A stretch of DNA of 35,952 nt from Shewanella sairae (GCF_023283535.1 NZ_JAKILT010000055.1:1-35952), one strand, 5' to 3'. Numbered from the stretch's first letter, positions 7,713 to 15,576 are shown. Made by a program: numbers and translations. Notes: a model not told the origin generated them from the letters alone.

Positions 7713-8537
7713 TTAAGCCGCTGGTGTTTCTTTTACATACAGATCCATTTGTGGATATGGAATGCCAATACCCGCTTCATCAAGCGCCACTTTAATTTGC
7801 TCTAGAATTTCAAAGTGTGCTGGCCAGTAATCAGAGCCTTTAACCCATGGGCGAACCACAAAGTTAACTGATGAGTCAGCAAGCTCAGCTACCGCAACTG
7901 TGTAAGCTGGGTCTTTAAGCACGTACTGGCTATTTTCTAAAATGTTAGTCAGCACCTTTTTGGTCTCGGCCAAATTAGCATCGTAAGATACGCCAATCAC
8001 CAAATCTAAGCGGCGAGTTTCCATCGTTGAATAGTTAATAATCGTACCATCCATCATTGCTGAGTTTGGTGCAATAATCACTTTATTGTCAGGGGTAAGT
8101 AGCTTAGTTGAAAAGATAGTGATTTCATCTACCGTTCCGGCAATGCCTGCCGCTTCAACATAATCACCAACACGGCAAGGTCTAAATAGCACCATCAATA
8201 CGCCAGCAGCAAAGTTAGACAGCGAGCCTTGCAGCGCTAAGCCGACCGCTAAACCTGCGGCACCAATAACAGCAACTAATGACGCTGTTTGTACACCAAT
8301 CTGTCCAAGCATCGCGACAATAGTAAACACAAACACCAATGACCAAGCTATATTGGCAACAAACGACACAACAGTATTGTCGACCTTGCGCTTTTTCAGC
8401 AGTTTAGTCGTTAAGTTTTTAGCAACATTCGATAAGAACTTACCGATGATAAAAATAACAATGGCAAAGACGACTTTCATGCCATAAGTAACGATCAGTT
8501 CTGGCGCTTGGTCCATTAAACCTTGCAGGTTATCCAT
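7713..8537 (-). CDS. mscS: Small-conductance mechanosensitive channel (MscS family)
   Basis: A homoheptameric inner-membrane channel that opens under membrane tension to release solutes in hypo-osmotic shock. 274 residues against 286 in E. coli MscS. Three N-terminal helices are visible: residues about 16-40, 58-82, and the pore helix TM3 near 90-125, rich in Gly and Ala (GAAGLAVGLALQGSLSNFAAG). The beta domain follows with the family motif FRPCRVGDYVEAAGIAGTV, then the PNSAMMDGTIINYS stretch and an alpha/beta C-terminal domain. A strong site (AAGGGAG) sits 8 bases before the ATG. The upstream OmpA-like gene runs the same way with a 61-base gap, so they may share a transcript. Confidence 0.92.
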   Translation of the reverse strand: MDNLQGLMDQAPELIVTYGMKVVFAIVIFIIGKFLSNVAKNLTTKLLKKRKVDNTVVSFVANIAWSLVFVFTIVAMLGQIGVQTASLVAVIGAAGLAVGLALQGSLSNFAAGVLMVLFRPCRVGDYVEAAGIAGTVDEITIFSTKLLTPDNKVIIAPNSAMMDGTIINYSTMETRRLDLVIGVSYDANLAETKKVLTNILENSQYVLKDPAYTVAVAELADSSVNFVVRPWVKGSDYWPAHFEILEQIKVALDEAGIGIPYPQMDLYVKETPAA

Positions 8538-8598
8538 GTATGTACTCCCTTAAATTATAAATATAACTATTTAGCTAACAGGCTGTATAACGATTAAA

Positions 8599-9195
8599 CT
8601 ATTGAGCTTTTACAATAAATTCGACGCGGCGATTTAGCTCTCGTCCATATTCAGTTTGATTATTGGCAACAGGTAAGCGACTGCCCATGCCTTTAACCTG
8701 AAATCGATTAGAAGCAATACCGAACTGCTGCACCAATATATATTTAACTTGTTCTGCTCTGGCAAGCGACAACTGCTGATTAAATCCAGGTGTTCCAATT
8801 GAGTCAGTATGACCCACTAAAACTAGCGGCACTTTAGTCGACTTCAACCAACGGCTTACTACTTGAAATACCTGTTGTTGTGACATCAATACCTGCGCCT
8901 TGGCAAACTCAAACCTAACTGCAATAGCAGAGTCCTCAGTGCATACGCTCGGGTACAATTGGCCTATACTGGTTGTAAAGCACAATTGAGGCATAATATT
9001 TAGGCGCTGCATTTGCTGTGCATTGATTTGGTTAACACTGCAACCACTGGCATCAACGGGTTCAAAACTCGGTGTATTAACACAGCCATCTTTTTTATCT
9101 GGCACACCATCGAGATCGGAATCAAGCCATGGTTTAGCCGTTACATTTGCTGAAAACAAAAGAACTGTTATTACTACACACAGTAACGTTCTCAT
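8599..9195 (-). CDS. OmpA-family protein with Ca-binding (TSP3-like) repeat
   Basis: A secreted protein of about 198 residues. A signal peptide (to about ANVTA) is followed by one Asp-rich thrombospondin type 3-like repeat (DSDLDGVPDKKDGC) and a second Cys motif (DASGCS). The C-terminal OmpA/MotB peptidoglycan-binding domain spans about residues 95-195, with its hallmarks LVGHTDSIGTPGFNQQLSLARA and GMGSRLPVANN...NRRVEF. It lacks the 8-stranded barrel of full OmpA, so it is more like a periplasmic or surface-tethered peptidoglycan binder. ATG 9195 is favoured (AGGTGG 6 bases upstream); GTG 9204 is also in frame. Lies 61 bases upstream of mscS on the same strand; a shared role in envelope stress is an inference. 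Confidence 0.82.
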   Translation of the reverse strand: MRTLLCVVITVLLFSANVTAKPWLDSDLDGVPDKKDGCVNTPSFEPVDASGCSVNQINAQQMQRLNIMPQLCFTTSIGQLYPSVCTEDSAIAVRFEFAKAQVLMSQQQVFQVVSRWLKSTKVPLVLVGHTDSIGTPGFNQQLSLARAEQVKYILVQQFGIASNRFQVKGMGSRLPVANNQTEYGRELNRRVEFIVKAQ

Positions 9196-9513
9196 TATCG
9201 CCACCTATCATTTCAAACCTATGTTTGTATTATCAAAGGCATTATGCGCAATAATGAAACCAACTGCAGAATATCAGCCGGTAACATTTTACCCTCAACA
9301 AACACAAAAACACAGCCAATTAATTAACTTATGCATTACAAGCATAGTTAATATCTGTCATTTTTCGATATTTGCCTAAAGGACTGGTCTCCGCGACATC
9401 CTTCTAAATAACTTACAAACTGATATGGCGTAAACAAAAAAGCCGTCAACCTGTCAAGTTAACGGCAAACAGCGCTGCAGATGAAATTAACGCGCTAGCA
9501 CAAAAGCAGGCAA
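9196..9513. other. Intergenic region, ompA-like to PACE gene
   Basis: About 320 bases without a supportable gene. It should hold the promoter of the ompA-like/mscS pair (right-to-left), and it contains the minus-strand terminator of the PACE gene at 9436-9466. Nothing else distinctive is seen. Confidence 0.5.
9436..9466 (-). terminator. Intrinsic terminator of PACE efflux gene
   Basis: Read on the minus strand: GCCGT...ACGGC stem (9462-9466 with 9442-9446), extended inside by AAC/GTT, followed by six T's (9436-9441). Confidence 0.75.
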
Positions 9514-9924
9514 CTACACTTGCTTTAGCTTTAAGCGAATATTGTCGTAACACCAGTTAAATGCCACGGCATAGAAGAAAAAGAAAATTAGAAATACAGC
9601 TTCTAATACTAAGGCTTGCAATAAAGTAATCCCCAAGAACCATGCAATTACCGGCACAGTAACAAAAACTAATCCGCCTTCAAAGCCTACAGTATGCCCA
9701 ATGCGAGTCATTAAGCTTCGATTAACTCTGTCAGCGCCAAACTGCTTATCAAACCAAAGGTTATAAAAATAATTCCAAACCACAGTGTACAAGCTCATAC
9801 CCACACCAACAGCTAACATGGCGCTCGCTTGTTTGCCCGAAAACAAACTCGCTGCCGGCACTATGATAGCCAATGCTATCGCTTCGAAAAGAACTGCGTG
9901 GATAATCCTATCTTTAAAAGTCAT
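9514..9924 (-). CDS. PACE-family multidrug efflux transporter
   Basis: A 136-residue inner-membrane protein made of two tandem bacterial transmembrane-pair domains, the architecture of the PACE family (AceI type), which exports biocides such as chlorhexidine and also short diamines in characterised members. All four family motifs are visible: RIIHAVLFE near residue 6 (Glu14 corresponds to the essential Glu15 of AceI), WNYFYNLWFD, RIGHTVGFEGG, and FYAVAFNWCYD. Four transmembrane helices are expected. It is divergent from a LysR regulator, the classic aceI-aceR arrangement, so the regulator probably controls it. Substrate not determinable. Confidence 0.92.
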   Translation of the reverse strand: MTFKDRIIHAVLFEAIALAIIVPAASLFSGKQASAMLAVGVGMSLYTVVWNYFYNLWFDKQFGADRVNRSLMTRIGHTVGFEGGLVFVTVPVIAWFLGITLLQALVLEAVFLIFFFFYAVAFNWCYDNIRLKLKQV

Positions 9925-9938
9925 AACAAATTGCTCTC

Positions 9939-9995
9939 AGTTAAGTTGCAGTCATTATCATCTTTAACTACGATGGTTAAAAATTACATACCATC
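9939..9995. promoter_or_regulatory. Inverted repeats in PACE/LysR divergent promoter region
   Basis: The 83-base gap between the divergent start codons holds two inverted repeats: AGTTAA (9939-9944) with TTAACT (9964-9969), and GATGGT (9972-9977) with ACCATC (9990-9995, 12-base spacer). LysR proteins bind dyads in such gaps, so either could be the operator. The assignment is inferred from position and symmetry. Confidence 0.45.
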
Positions 9996-10007
9996 ACTTT
10001 TACTGAT

Positions 10008-10886
10008 ATGTTATCCATTGAGCAGCTTTATTCATTCGTCACTACCGTTGAGACAGGCTCGTTTTCAGCAGCGGCAAGAAAACTTGGCAAAGTGCAGTCG
10101 GCAATAAGTCAGCACATCATCAACCTCGAAGTCGACACTAATCAGACTCTGTTTGATAGAAGTAGTCGCTATCCCATACTCACCAAAGCGGGTGAACAAC
10201 TGCTACCTCAAGCCAAAGCCGTTATTGCTCAGCATCAGCGGCTTAACTTGCAAGTAGAAGCTCTCGATAAACAAGACGAGTTAAAGCTTAGCCTTGCCGT
10301 AGATGAAGCTATCCCCTACAACCAATTCACCAACTTACTTAAAAGTCTATCAAGTCAGTATCCGCAACTGGAGCTTGAGCTGTTATCAGCATCAAGCATG
10401 GATATTATTCATCTAGTGGATAGCAAGCGGGCTCAGTTAGGTATTGTGTTTAGTGAATTAACCTACCCGCCAAGCTTGGATTTTGAATCCTTAGGCGCGG
10501 TTCAATTTGAATTATTAGTCAGCCCTGAACACCCTCTAGCGCAAGATACGTCATCACATATCGACGTGCTCAAATTGCATCGCCAACTATTAATCGGCTC
10601 AAAAGGAAACCATACCGGTTGGTTTAACACACCGCATTCACCGGATGTGTGGCATGCCGATAACTACTACATGCTGTTTGAACTAACTAAAGCTGGGTTT
10701 GGCTGGGCTTTATTACCGCTTCACCTTTGTGAAGAAGCGATAGCTGCTAAGCAACTTTGCAAGCTTAAGATTGATTTTGAACAACTAGGTTGGCAGGCTA
10801 ACGTCGATGTTATTCAACATAAAAGCCGCTGCGAAAATGAGTTTAATAAGCAAGTTAGAGCCTTAATGCGCGGCTTACTTAACTAG
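10008..10886 (+). CDS. LysR-family regulator, likely controls PACE gene
   Basis: A 292-residue LysR-type transcriptional regulator. The N-terminal winged helix-turn-helix covers about residues 1-60 (SIEQLYSFVTTVETGSFSAA, then KVQSAISQHIINLE), and the substrate-binding domain fills the rest (LSLAVDEAIPYNQF..., ELLVSPEHPLA, the MLFELTKAGFGWALLP stretch). Length is standard. It is divergent from the PACE transporter across 83 bases, matching AceR-AceI pairs where the regulator activates efflux on binding the substrate. The effector here is unknown. Confidence 0.88.
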   Translation: MLSIEQLYSFVTTVETGSFSAAARKLGKVQSAISQHIINLEVDTNQTLFDRSSRYPILTKAGEQLLPQAKAVIAQHQRLNLQVEALDKQDELKLSLAVDEAIPYNQFTNLLKSLSSQYPQLELELLSASSMDIIHLVDSKRAQLGIVFSELTYPPSLDFESLGAVQFELLVSPEHPLAQDTSSHIDVLKLHRQLLIGSKGNHTGWFNTPHSPDVWHADNYYMLFELTKAGFGWALLPLHLCEEAIAAKQLCKLKIDFEQLGWQANVDVIQHKSRCENEFNKQVRALMRGLLN

Positions 10887-10939
10887 CAAAACCTTGCAGC
10901 ACTATGTTGTTTATTTAATAAAGCGCCATAAGGAAGCCA

Positions 10940-11770
10940 ATGGAAATAAATACAGCCGAAGCCTTAGCGACGCTGCTCACCAATGAGCAGCAATGTAAAA
11001 CGCTAATCGAGCTTAAATTAATAGGCCGAGAAATTAAAATCTTGCCCCCAGAAATCGCTCAGCTAACCTCACTCGAAATATTGCATTTATCCGGCACAGA
11101 GGTCATTGAGCTACCTAAAGAGCTAGGCCAGTTAACGAAGCTAAAAGAACTTGAATTAGACATGTCAGGGACTGAGCGACTACCAGCAGAGATCGGCAAC
11201 CTAGTCTCTTTAGCAGCGCTTAAAATCGCATATCCAGCAATGACTACACTACCAAGTCAAATTACTGATTTGCCTAATTTAAAAGAATTAGATTTTATCT
11301 GTTGCGAAAAGGATGCTTTACCAGAGCAGATTTGGGGGGTTACATCACTTGAAAAGTTAGATCTCTCTAGCGTATGTGACGATATCGAAGAGTTATCTGC
11401 AGAGATAGGTAATTTAATCCATTTAAAAGAATTAATCCTAAATGGTTGTTGTTTAGTGGCGCTACCTAAAGAGATTGGCAAACTCACATCACTAGAAAAG
11501 TTAGATTTATCTGATAATGTCTGCCTAAACAATTTACCCGCAGAAATTGGCAATTTAGCGCAACTAAAAGAGCTTAATCTATACTGCAGTGAGATTGAGA
11601 TATTACCTAAAGAGATCGGCAAACTCACTAACCTAGTAAAGCTAGATTTAAGCTATTCCTTGCTAACTGAGCTGCCTAATGAAATAGAAAACTTAACCGC
11701 GTTACAGTCTCTAGGTCTTAGGAATTTACAGTTAGCCAGCATACCTGATTCACTGGCGCATTTTGCCTAG
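10940..11770 (+). CDS. Cytoplasmic leucine-rich-repeat protein
   Basis: A 276-residue protein built almost wholly of about eleven leucine-rich repeats, mostly 23 residues long (two of 24-25), with the pattern LxxLxLxxxxLxxLPxEIGxLxx, as in ALPKEIGKLTSLEKLDLS. The spacing is that of the plant/Shoc2-like or typical bacterial LRR class. No signal peptide or transmembrane segment is seen, so it should be cytoplasmic. Several Cys occur at variable positions of the repeats (FICCEK, NGCCLV, LYCSE). Strong ribosome-binding site (AAGGAAG). Monocistronic, closed by the terminator at 11806-11829. A protein-binding scaffold is likely; the partner is unknown. Recent repeat expansion or transfer is possible because the repeats are close in sequence. 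Confidence 0.85.
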   Translation: MEINTAEALATLLTNEQQCKTLIELKLIGREIKILPPEIAQLTSLEILHLSGTEVIELPKELGQLTKLKELELDMSGTERLPAEIGNLVSLAALKIAYPAMTTLPSQITDLPNLKELDFICCEKDALPEQIWGVTSLEKLDLSSVCDDIEELSAEIGNLIHLKELILNGCCLVALPKEIGKLTSLEKLDLSDNVCLNNLPAEIGNLAQLKELNLYCSEIEILPKEIGKLTNLVKLDLSYSLLTELPNEIENLTALQSLGLRNLQLASIPDSLAHFA

Positions 11771-11805
11771 CTGTTGAAGATTCAAGACCGACATTCGAGA
11801 CAGAA

Positions 11806-11829
11806 AAAAACGGCCTATTGGCCGTTTTT
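11806..11829. terminator. Two-way intrinsic terminator
   Basis: AAAAACGGCC (11806-11815) pairs with GGCCGTTTTT (11820-11829), loop TATT. It lies between the convergent LRR and DUF4136 genes. Confidence 0.9.
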
Positions 11830-11846
11830 ATGTCGTTGCTTGAAAC

Positions 11847-12410
11847 TTACTTAGCATCTGGTTTTGGTGGATAATTTAACAGTAACGCACCAATCGCTTC
11901 GTTAACCACTTCAACACGCTCTTCAGGTGTGTCCTTATCGCGCATGGTATCGGCTACAGAGCCTCTCCAGATTAACTTACCGGTTTCAGCATTAACTAAG
12001 TCAAGAATTAAGGTACCGACTTCATATTCACGTACAGTGGTTTGTGTATGACCTACACCGCCACCCCAGCCCCAACCTGGACCGTAATAAGGGTTATAGC
12101 CGTAGTTAGTGTTGAAGGTATCAACATTAATTTTCTTATCGACTTTAGTTAGGTAGTTAACTAATACATCAGCAGTTTCGGCGTCGCTTGGCGTTAAGCC
12201 TTTAAGCTGTAGCTGATCATCAACCGCTTTGCGCACACGTTGATCCATTAATCCATCTAAATGATAAGTCGCATCAGCGGTTTTCTTCTCTACCCATGCG
12301 TAGGTTTTCACTTCATTAAAGTTTACCCCTGGATCATAATCTGAGCTTGTTTTAAGTGAGCTACATGCACTTAATGCTAGCGCTGTAATAATGACCAATA
12401 ACTTTTTCAT
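11847..12410 (-). CDS. DUF4136 family lipoprotein
   Basis: A 187-residue lipoprotein: signal peptide with lipobox (LALSAC), then the DUF4136 domain. Visible features are YDPGVNFNEVKTYAW near the N-terminus, a middle Gly/Tyr/Trp-rich stretch (YNPYYGPGWGWGGG), and the C-terminal VGTLILDLVNAETGKLIWRG typical of the family. The start is ATG 12410 (TTTTGGAGAAAAC upstream); a further upstream in-frame ATG would bury the signal peptide. Function of the family is unknown; outer-membrane location is inferred from the lack of Asp at +2 (Ser-Ser follows the Cys). Monocistronic. Confidence 0.85.
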   Translation of the reverse strand: MKKLLVIITALALSACSSLKTSSDYDPGVNFNEVKTYAWVEKKTADATYHLDGLMDQRVRKAVDDQLQLKGLTPSDAETADVLVNYLTKVDKKINVDTFNTNYGYNPYYGPGWGWGGGVGHTQTTVREYEVGTLILDLVNAETGKLIWRGSVADTMRDKDTPEERVEVVNEAIGALLLNYPPKPDAK

Positions 12411-12515
12411 GTTTTCTCCAAAAAAATCTACAGATTTTGAACGCTTATTATTCAGCTTACAGAGCAATTTATTAATCTACAACTCAATTTTTAGTAAATA
12501 CACTCTCTATTAAGC

Positions 12516-12552
12516 TTGACTTCAGAAAAGCACTAAATGATAATGATTATCA
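12516..12552 (+). promoter_or_regulatory. Sigma70 promoter with overlapping Fur box
   Basis: TTGACT at 12516-12521, a 17-base spacer, then GATAAT at 12539-12544: one mismatch in each hexamer. The perfect 7-1-7 palindrome TGATAATGATTATCA (12538-12552) covers the -10 box and matches the Fur consensus TGATAATnATTATCA exactly. This predicts iron-repressed expression of the small membrane protein starting at 12577. Confidence 0.8.
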
Positions 12553-12576
12553 CTTACTTCACTATTGGCCATCATT

Positions 12577-12897
12577 ATGTCTTGGTTTATCGCGGCTTTT
12601 GCTATCGCAAGTATTGTATTTATTATCACACCTGAAAAAGTGACCAATCAAGCAGACTCACAAGCTTCTACTGTCGATAAACTTGGTAAGCACTCTTTAG
12701 TCATCCTACCTGTAATAGTCCTCAGTTGGGTGGTAATTGCTATTGCTAGCGCCCCGGTAACCCACTTTGCAGGTACTGCAATTGGCTTTATCTTAACCTC
12801 TTGTGCTATTGCCTTACCCAATACTCACAAATATATTGCACTGCTTGCTACGTTAACATTTGCATCACTGCTTATTGAGCTTGCGCTTTATCTCTAA
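12577..12897 (+). CDS. Small integral membrane protein, predicted Fur-regulated
   Basis: A 106-residue protein with about four hydrophobic helices (near residues 1-18, 40-60, 62-82 and 87-105) and a hydrophilic loop at about 20-38. I do not recognise a family with confidence; size and layout loosely recall DUF3325-type small membrane proteins found with siderophore receptors, but no motif confirms this. ATG 12577 is chosen over an in-frame TTG at 12565; the ribosome-binding site is weak. A near-consensus promoter with an overlapping Fur box lies 25-60 bases upstream, so expression should rise when iron is low. No iron-transport gene is adjacent. Followed by a 10-bp hairpin at 12907-12937. Confidence 0.7.
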   Translation: MSWFIAAFAIASIVFIITPEKVTNQADSQASTVDKLGKHSLVILPVIVLSWVVIAIASAPVTHFAGTAIGFILTSCAIALPNTHKYIALLATLTFASLLIELALYL

Positions 12898-12906
12898 TCG
12901 ATAACC

Positions 12907-12937
12907 GCTGCTAGAAATGCCCTATACTTCTAGCAGC
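12907..12937. terminator. Hairpin after small membrane protein, terminator-like
   Basis: A perfect 10-bp stem (GCTGCTAGAA with TTCTAGCAGC, 12907-12916 and 12928-12937) with an 11-base loop. No T-tract follows, so it may be a weak terminator or an RNA-stabilising hairpin. Confidence 0.4.
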
Positions 12938-13032
12938 ACATACTATTCAGTATAAGTTTCCCCACTCTAATACTCCCGTAAGCCCTGTAACTTTGCTAAA
13001 CTGGCGCTATTCGCTCATCAATGACCCTATAT

Positions 13033-13362
13033 ATGAAATCCGATCCAAACGTTTCTTTAGTCTATAGCACCGACGTCGGTAGAATTGCACCTGAAAAACA
13101 AACTCAATCTGCACCTGAGGGTGATGGTATTGTTAGAATTCATAAAGACAGTAAAGGCCGTAAAGGTAAAGGTGTTTCGGTCATTAAAGGCTTAGCCTTA
13201 CCAGAGAAAGAGCTAAAAGCCCTCGCGCAAAAACTCAAAAAACAATGCGGTTGTGGTGGCACGGTAAAAGAGTTCAATATTGAAGTGCAAACGGATAATC
13301 GTGAGCAGATCAAAACCTTGCTTGAAAAGCTTAATTACACCGTTAAATTGGCTGGTGGTTAA
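13033..13362 (+). CDS. yciH: YciH, SUI1/eIF1-like translation protein
   Basis: A small basic protein of the SUI1/eIF1 family. It has the conserved core DGIVRIHKDSKGRKGKGVSV, then KKQCGCGGTVKE and the C-terminal VKLAGG ending. In enterobacteria YciH can influence start-site fidelity; it is not essential. ATG 13033 gives 109 residues and an N-terminus (MKSDPNVSLVYSTDVGR) that lines up with E. coli YciH (108); an upstream ATG at 13021 would add four residues. Twelve bases separate it from yqgE and no terminator intervenes, so yciH-yqgE-ruvX is probably one operon. Confidence 0.92.
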   Translation: MKSDPNVSLVYSTDVGRIAPEKQTQSAPEGDGIVRIHKDSKGRKGKGVSVIKGLALPEKELKALAQKLKKQCGCGGTVKEFNIEVQTDNREQIKTLLEKLNYTVKLAGG

Positions 13363-13374
13363 TAGCGAGCTGAT

Positions 13375-13947
13375 ATGAAAAAGTCTATGGACAGTTTACA
13401 AAACCACTTTTTAATTGCGATGCCATCATTACAAGATACCTACTTTGAACGGTCACTGATCTACATCTGTGAGCATGATGAAAAAGGGGCAATGGGCATT
13501 GTCGTCAATAAGCCAAGTGGCATTATTGTCGATGAGCTACTGGAGCAAATGGAGCTAAATGAAGATCCAACGCCAGTAACTGGCATCGAAGGTGAAGTAC
13601 TCCTTGGTGGCCCGGTTAACCCAGAGCGAGGTTTTGTGCTACATACAACCCAAGACGGTTGGAATAATAGCGACGAGATCACCAATGGGATTATGCTGAC
13701 GACATCGCAAGATGTATTGACCTGTTTAGGCTCAAATAAAGCCCCCGAAAAGTTTCTTATTGCCTTAGGATACGCAGGCTGGACACGTGGTCAGCTTGAA
13801 CAAGAAATTATTGAAAATACTTGGCTATCAATCCCCGCCACTCCAGAGTTGTTGTTCGATGTAGAACATGAGCAACGCTGGCAACAAGCCACTGAATCAC
13901 TAGGCTTTGATATCTGGCAGCTCTCCAATCTTGCAGGGCATGCGTAA
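13375..13947 (+). CDS. yqgE: YqgE/AlgH family protein
   Basis: A 190-residue UPF0301 protein. The family hallmarks are visible: NHFLIAMPSLQD near the N-terminus, YICEHDEKGAMGIVVNKP, a central LLGGPVNPERGFVLH, TTSQDVL and ALGYAGWTRGQLEQEI. The molecular function is unknown; the name AlgH comes from a claimed role in alginate regulation in Pseudomonas. ATG 13375 is annotated; ATG 13387 (MDSLQNHFL) fits the usual N-terminus of relatives and is equally possible. It is followed by ruvX, an association conserved across gammaproteobacteria. Confidence 0.93.
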   Translation: MKKSMDSLQNHFLIAMPSLQDTYFERSLIYICEHDEKGAMGIVVNKPSGIIVDELLEQMELNEDPTPVTGIEGEVLLGGPVNPERGFVLHTTQDGWNNSDEITNGIMLTTSQDVLTCLGSNKAPEKFLIALGYAGWTRGQLEQEIIENTWLSIPATPELLFDVEHEQRWQQATESLGFDIWQLSNLAGHA

Positions 13948-13990
13948 TAACGCCAATTCAAGATAGATTATTAGATAGGAATAAACTTAA

Positions 13991-14416
13991 ATGGGCGATA
14001 AAAGCGTCTTAGGATTTGATTACGGTACTAAAAGTATTGGTATTGCGATTGGACAAGAGCTCACTGCTAGCGCAAGACCACTATTATCAATTAAGGCTGT
14101 AGATGGCATCCCTAAATGGGAAGAGATTGGCGCATTGATTGAAGAGTGGAAACCTGATCTCGTAGTTGTAGGCTTGCCACTCAATATGGATGGCACTGAG
14201 CAAGAGATGACCCAAAGAGCGCGCAAGTTTGCCAACCGTTTAAGCGGTCGCTTTGGCGTAAAGGTTGCTACCCAAGATGAACGTCTAACCACTGCGGATG
14301 CCAAAGCCAGACTATTTGAGATGGGCGGTTATAAAGCGCTGACCAAAGGCCAAGTTGACGCTATGTCTGCAGTATTAATTGTTGAAAGTTATTTTGAGAA
14401 TCAATACGGCGAGTAG
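13991..14416 (+). CDS. ruvX: RuvX/YqgF, putative Holliday junction resolvase or rRNA nuclease
   Basis: An RNase H-fold nuclease of 141 residues. Conserved acidic motifs are visible: LGFDYGTKSIGIAIG (Asp10), VVVGLPLNMDGTEQE, DERLTT, and near the C-terminus VDAMSAVLI (last catalytic Asp). E. coli YqgF is implicated in 16S rRNA 5' maturation and anti-termination, with a predicted resolvase role. AGGA lies 10 bases before the ATG. It ends the yciH-yqgE-ruvX run at a strong two-way terminator. The gshB gene that often neighbours yqgE is not here. Confidence 0.94.
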   Translation: MGDKSVLGFDYGTKSIGIAIGQELTASARPLLSIKAVDGIPKWEEIGALIEEWKPDLVVVGLPLNMDGTEQEMTQRARKFANRLSGRFGVKVATQDERLTTADAKARLFEMGGYKALTKGQVDAMSAVLIVESYFENQYGE

Positions 14417-14446
14417 TACCAATCAGTAAAAAGATTGGCTCAATAT

Positions 14447-14471
14447 AAAAGGGAGGCTTAGCCTCCCTTTT
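14447..14471. terminator. Two-way intrinsic terminator
   Basis: AAAAGGGAGGC (14447-14457) pairs with GCCTCCCTTTT (14461-14471), loop TTA. It lies between convergent ruvX and hemH. Confidence 0.9.
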
Positions 14472-14494
14472 GCTTTCTGTAACCCTAAGAAAAT

Positions 14495-15508
14495 CTAAAT
14501 ATGCGGCTTAACAATATTAGCCATCATTTTAATATGCGCGTCATCGTCGTTTAGCGCCGCAATATAACGATAGTTTTCGCCGCCCGCCTGTTCAAAAATC
14601 TCACGGTTTTCACCAGCGATTTCTTCAAGGGTTTCTAGGCAATCGGCGCTAAATGCTGGGCAGACAACCGCAATATCTTTAACCCCTTGCCCAGGCAATG
14701 ACTCCATCGTTGCATCTGTGTATGGCGTTAACCATTTGGCTTTACCAAAACGCGACTGGAAAGTTGTGATGTAGTCATCTTCAGCCAATCCAAGCTTTGC
14801 CACCACCAGCTTTGTGGTTTTCATACAGAAACAATAATAAGGATCGCCCAAATGCAAATTACGCTCAGGCATACCGTGGTACGACAATACCAGTTTTTTC
14901 GGCTTGCCATTGGTCTCAAAGTCTTTTGCAATTGACGCTGCTAACGCATCAATAAAGTCTGGGTGATCATGATAAGTATTAATAAAGTGCAGCGCAGGCA
15001 GATAGCGCCAGCTGGTTAGTTCTTTTGCTATCGCGTCAAATGCCGATGCTGTGGTTGGCGCAGCGTATTGCGGATATAGCGGCAACACCACCATTTTATC
15101 AACGCCTTGCTGATGCATTTTTTTCAGCGTTGCTGCTACTGACGGCTCACCATAGCGCATACAAAACTCTACTGATACATCTTCACCAGCTTGTTCAAAA
15201 TGGCTGGCTAACTTTTGTGTCTGACGACGGGTAATATCCATAAGTGGCGAACCTTGCTCGGTCCACACTTGCTGATAAAGCGCCGCAGACTTTGCTGGAC
15301 GGACACGTAAAATAATCCCGTGCAAAATACACATCCACACTAGTTTCGGGATCTCAACCACACGCGGATCAGCTAAAAACTCCGCCAAATATCGCCTAAC
15401 CGATGACGCAGTAGGTTCGTCTGGCGTGCCTAAATTCATCAGTAGCACACCGGTTTTGCCACGCTGTTTATGTCCGACCTCTTTGGTCAACCCAGAATAC
15501 TTAGCCAA
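14495..15508 (-). CDS. hemH: Ferrochelatase
   Basis: Inserts Fe(II) into protoporphyrin IX, the last step of protohaem synthesis, at the inner face of the membrane. 337 residues. Visible motifs: GVLLMNLGTPDEPT at the N-terminus, MRYGEPSV, VLPLYPQYAAPTTASA, LSYHGMPERN (catalytic His), and the C-terminal FSADCLETLEEI (catalytic Glu). The start is a TTG (TTGGCTAAG), well supported by GGGAG 7 bases upstream and by the absence of a closer ATG. Convergent with ruvX. A promoter must lie in the 68 bases before it. Confidence 0.95.
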   Translation of the reverse strand: MAKYSGLTKEVGHKQRGKTGVLLMNLGTPDEPTASSVRRYLAEFLADPRVVEIPKLVWMCILHGIILRVRPAKSAALYQQVWTEQGSPLMDITRRQTQKLASHFEQAGEDVSVEFCMRYGEPSVAATLKKMHQQGVDKMVVLPLYPQYAAPTTASAFDAIAKELTSWRYLPALHFINTYHDHPDFIDALAASIAKDFETNGKPKKLVLSYHGMPERNLHLGDPYYCFCMKTTKLVVAKLGLAEDDYITTFQSRFGKAKWLTPYTDATMESLPGQGVKDIAVVCPAFSADCLETLEEIAGENREIFEQAGGENYRYIAALNDDDAHIKMMANIVKPHI

Positions 15509-15576
15509 GGTAACTCCCTAAACTTAAAAATGTTATGTGCTGATACGTTTAAAATTACTTAAAGATCAACAGCAAC

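Noticed and set aside
11257..11628. Long minus-strand frame inside the LRR gene
   Set aside because: A shadow of the repeat periodicity; the plus-strand LRR pattern and ribosome-binding site are decisive.
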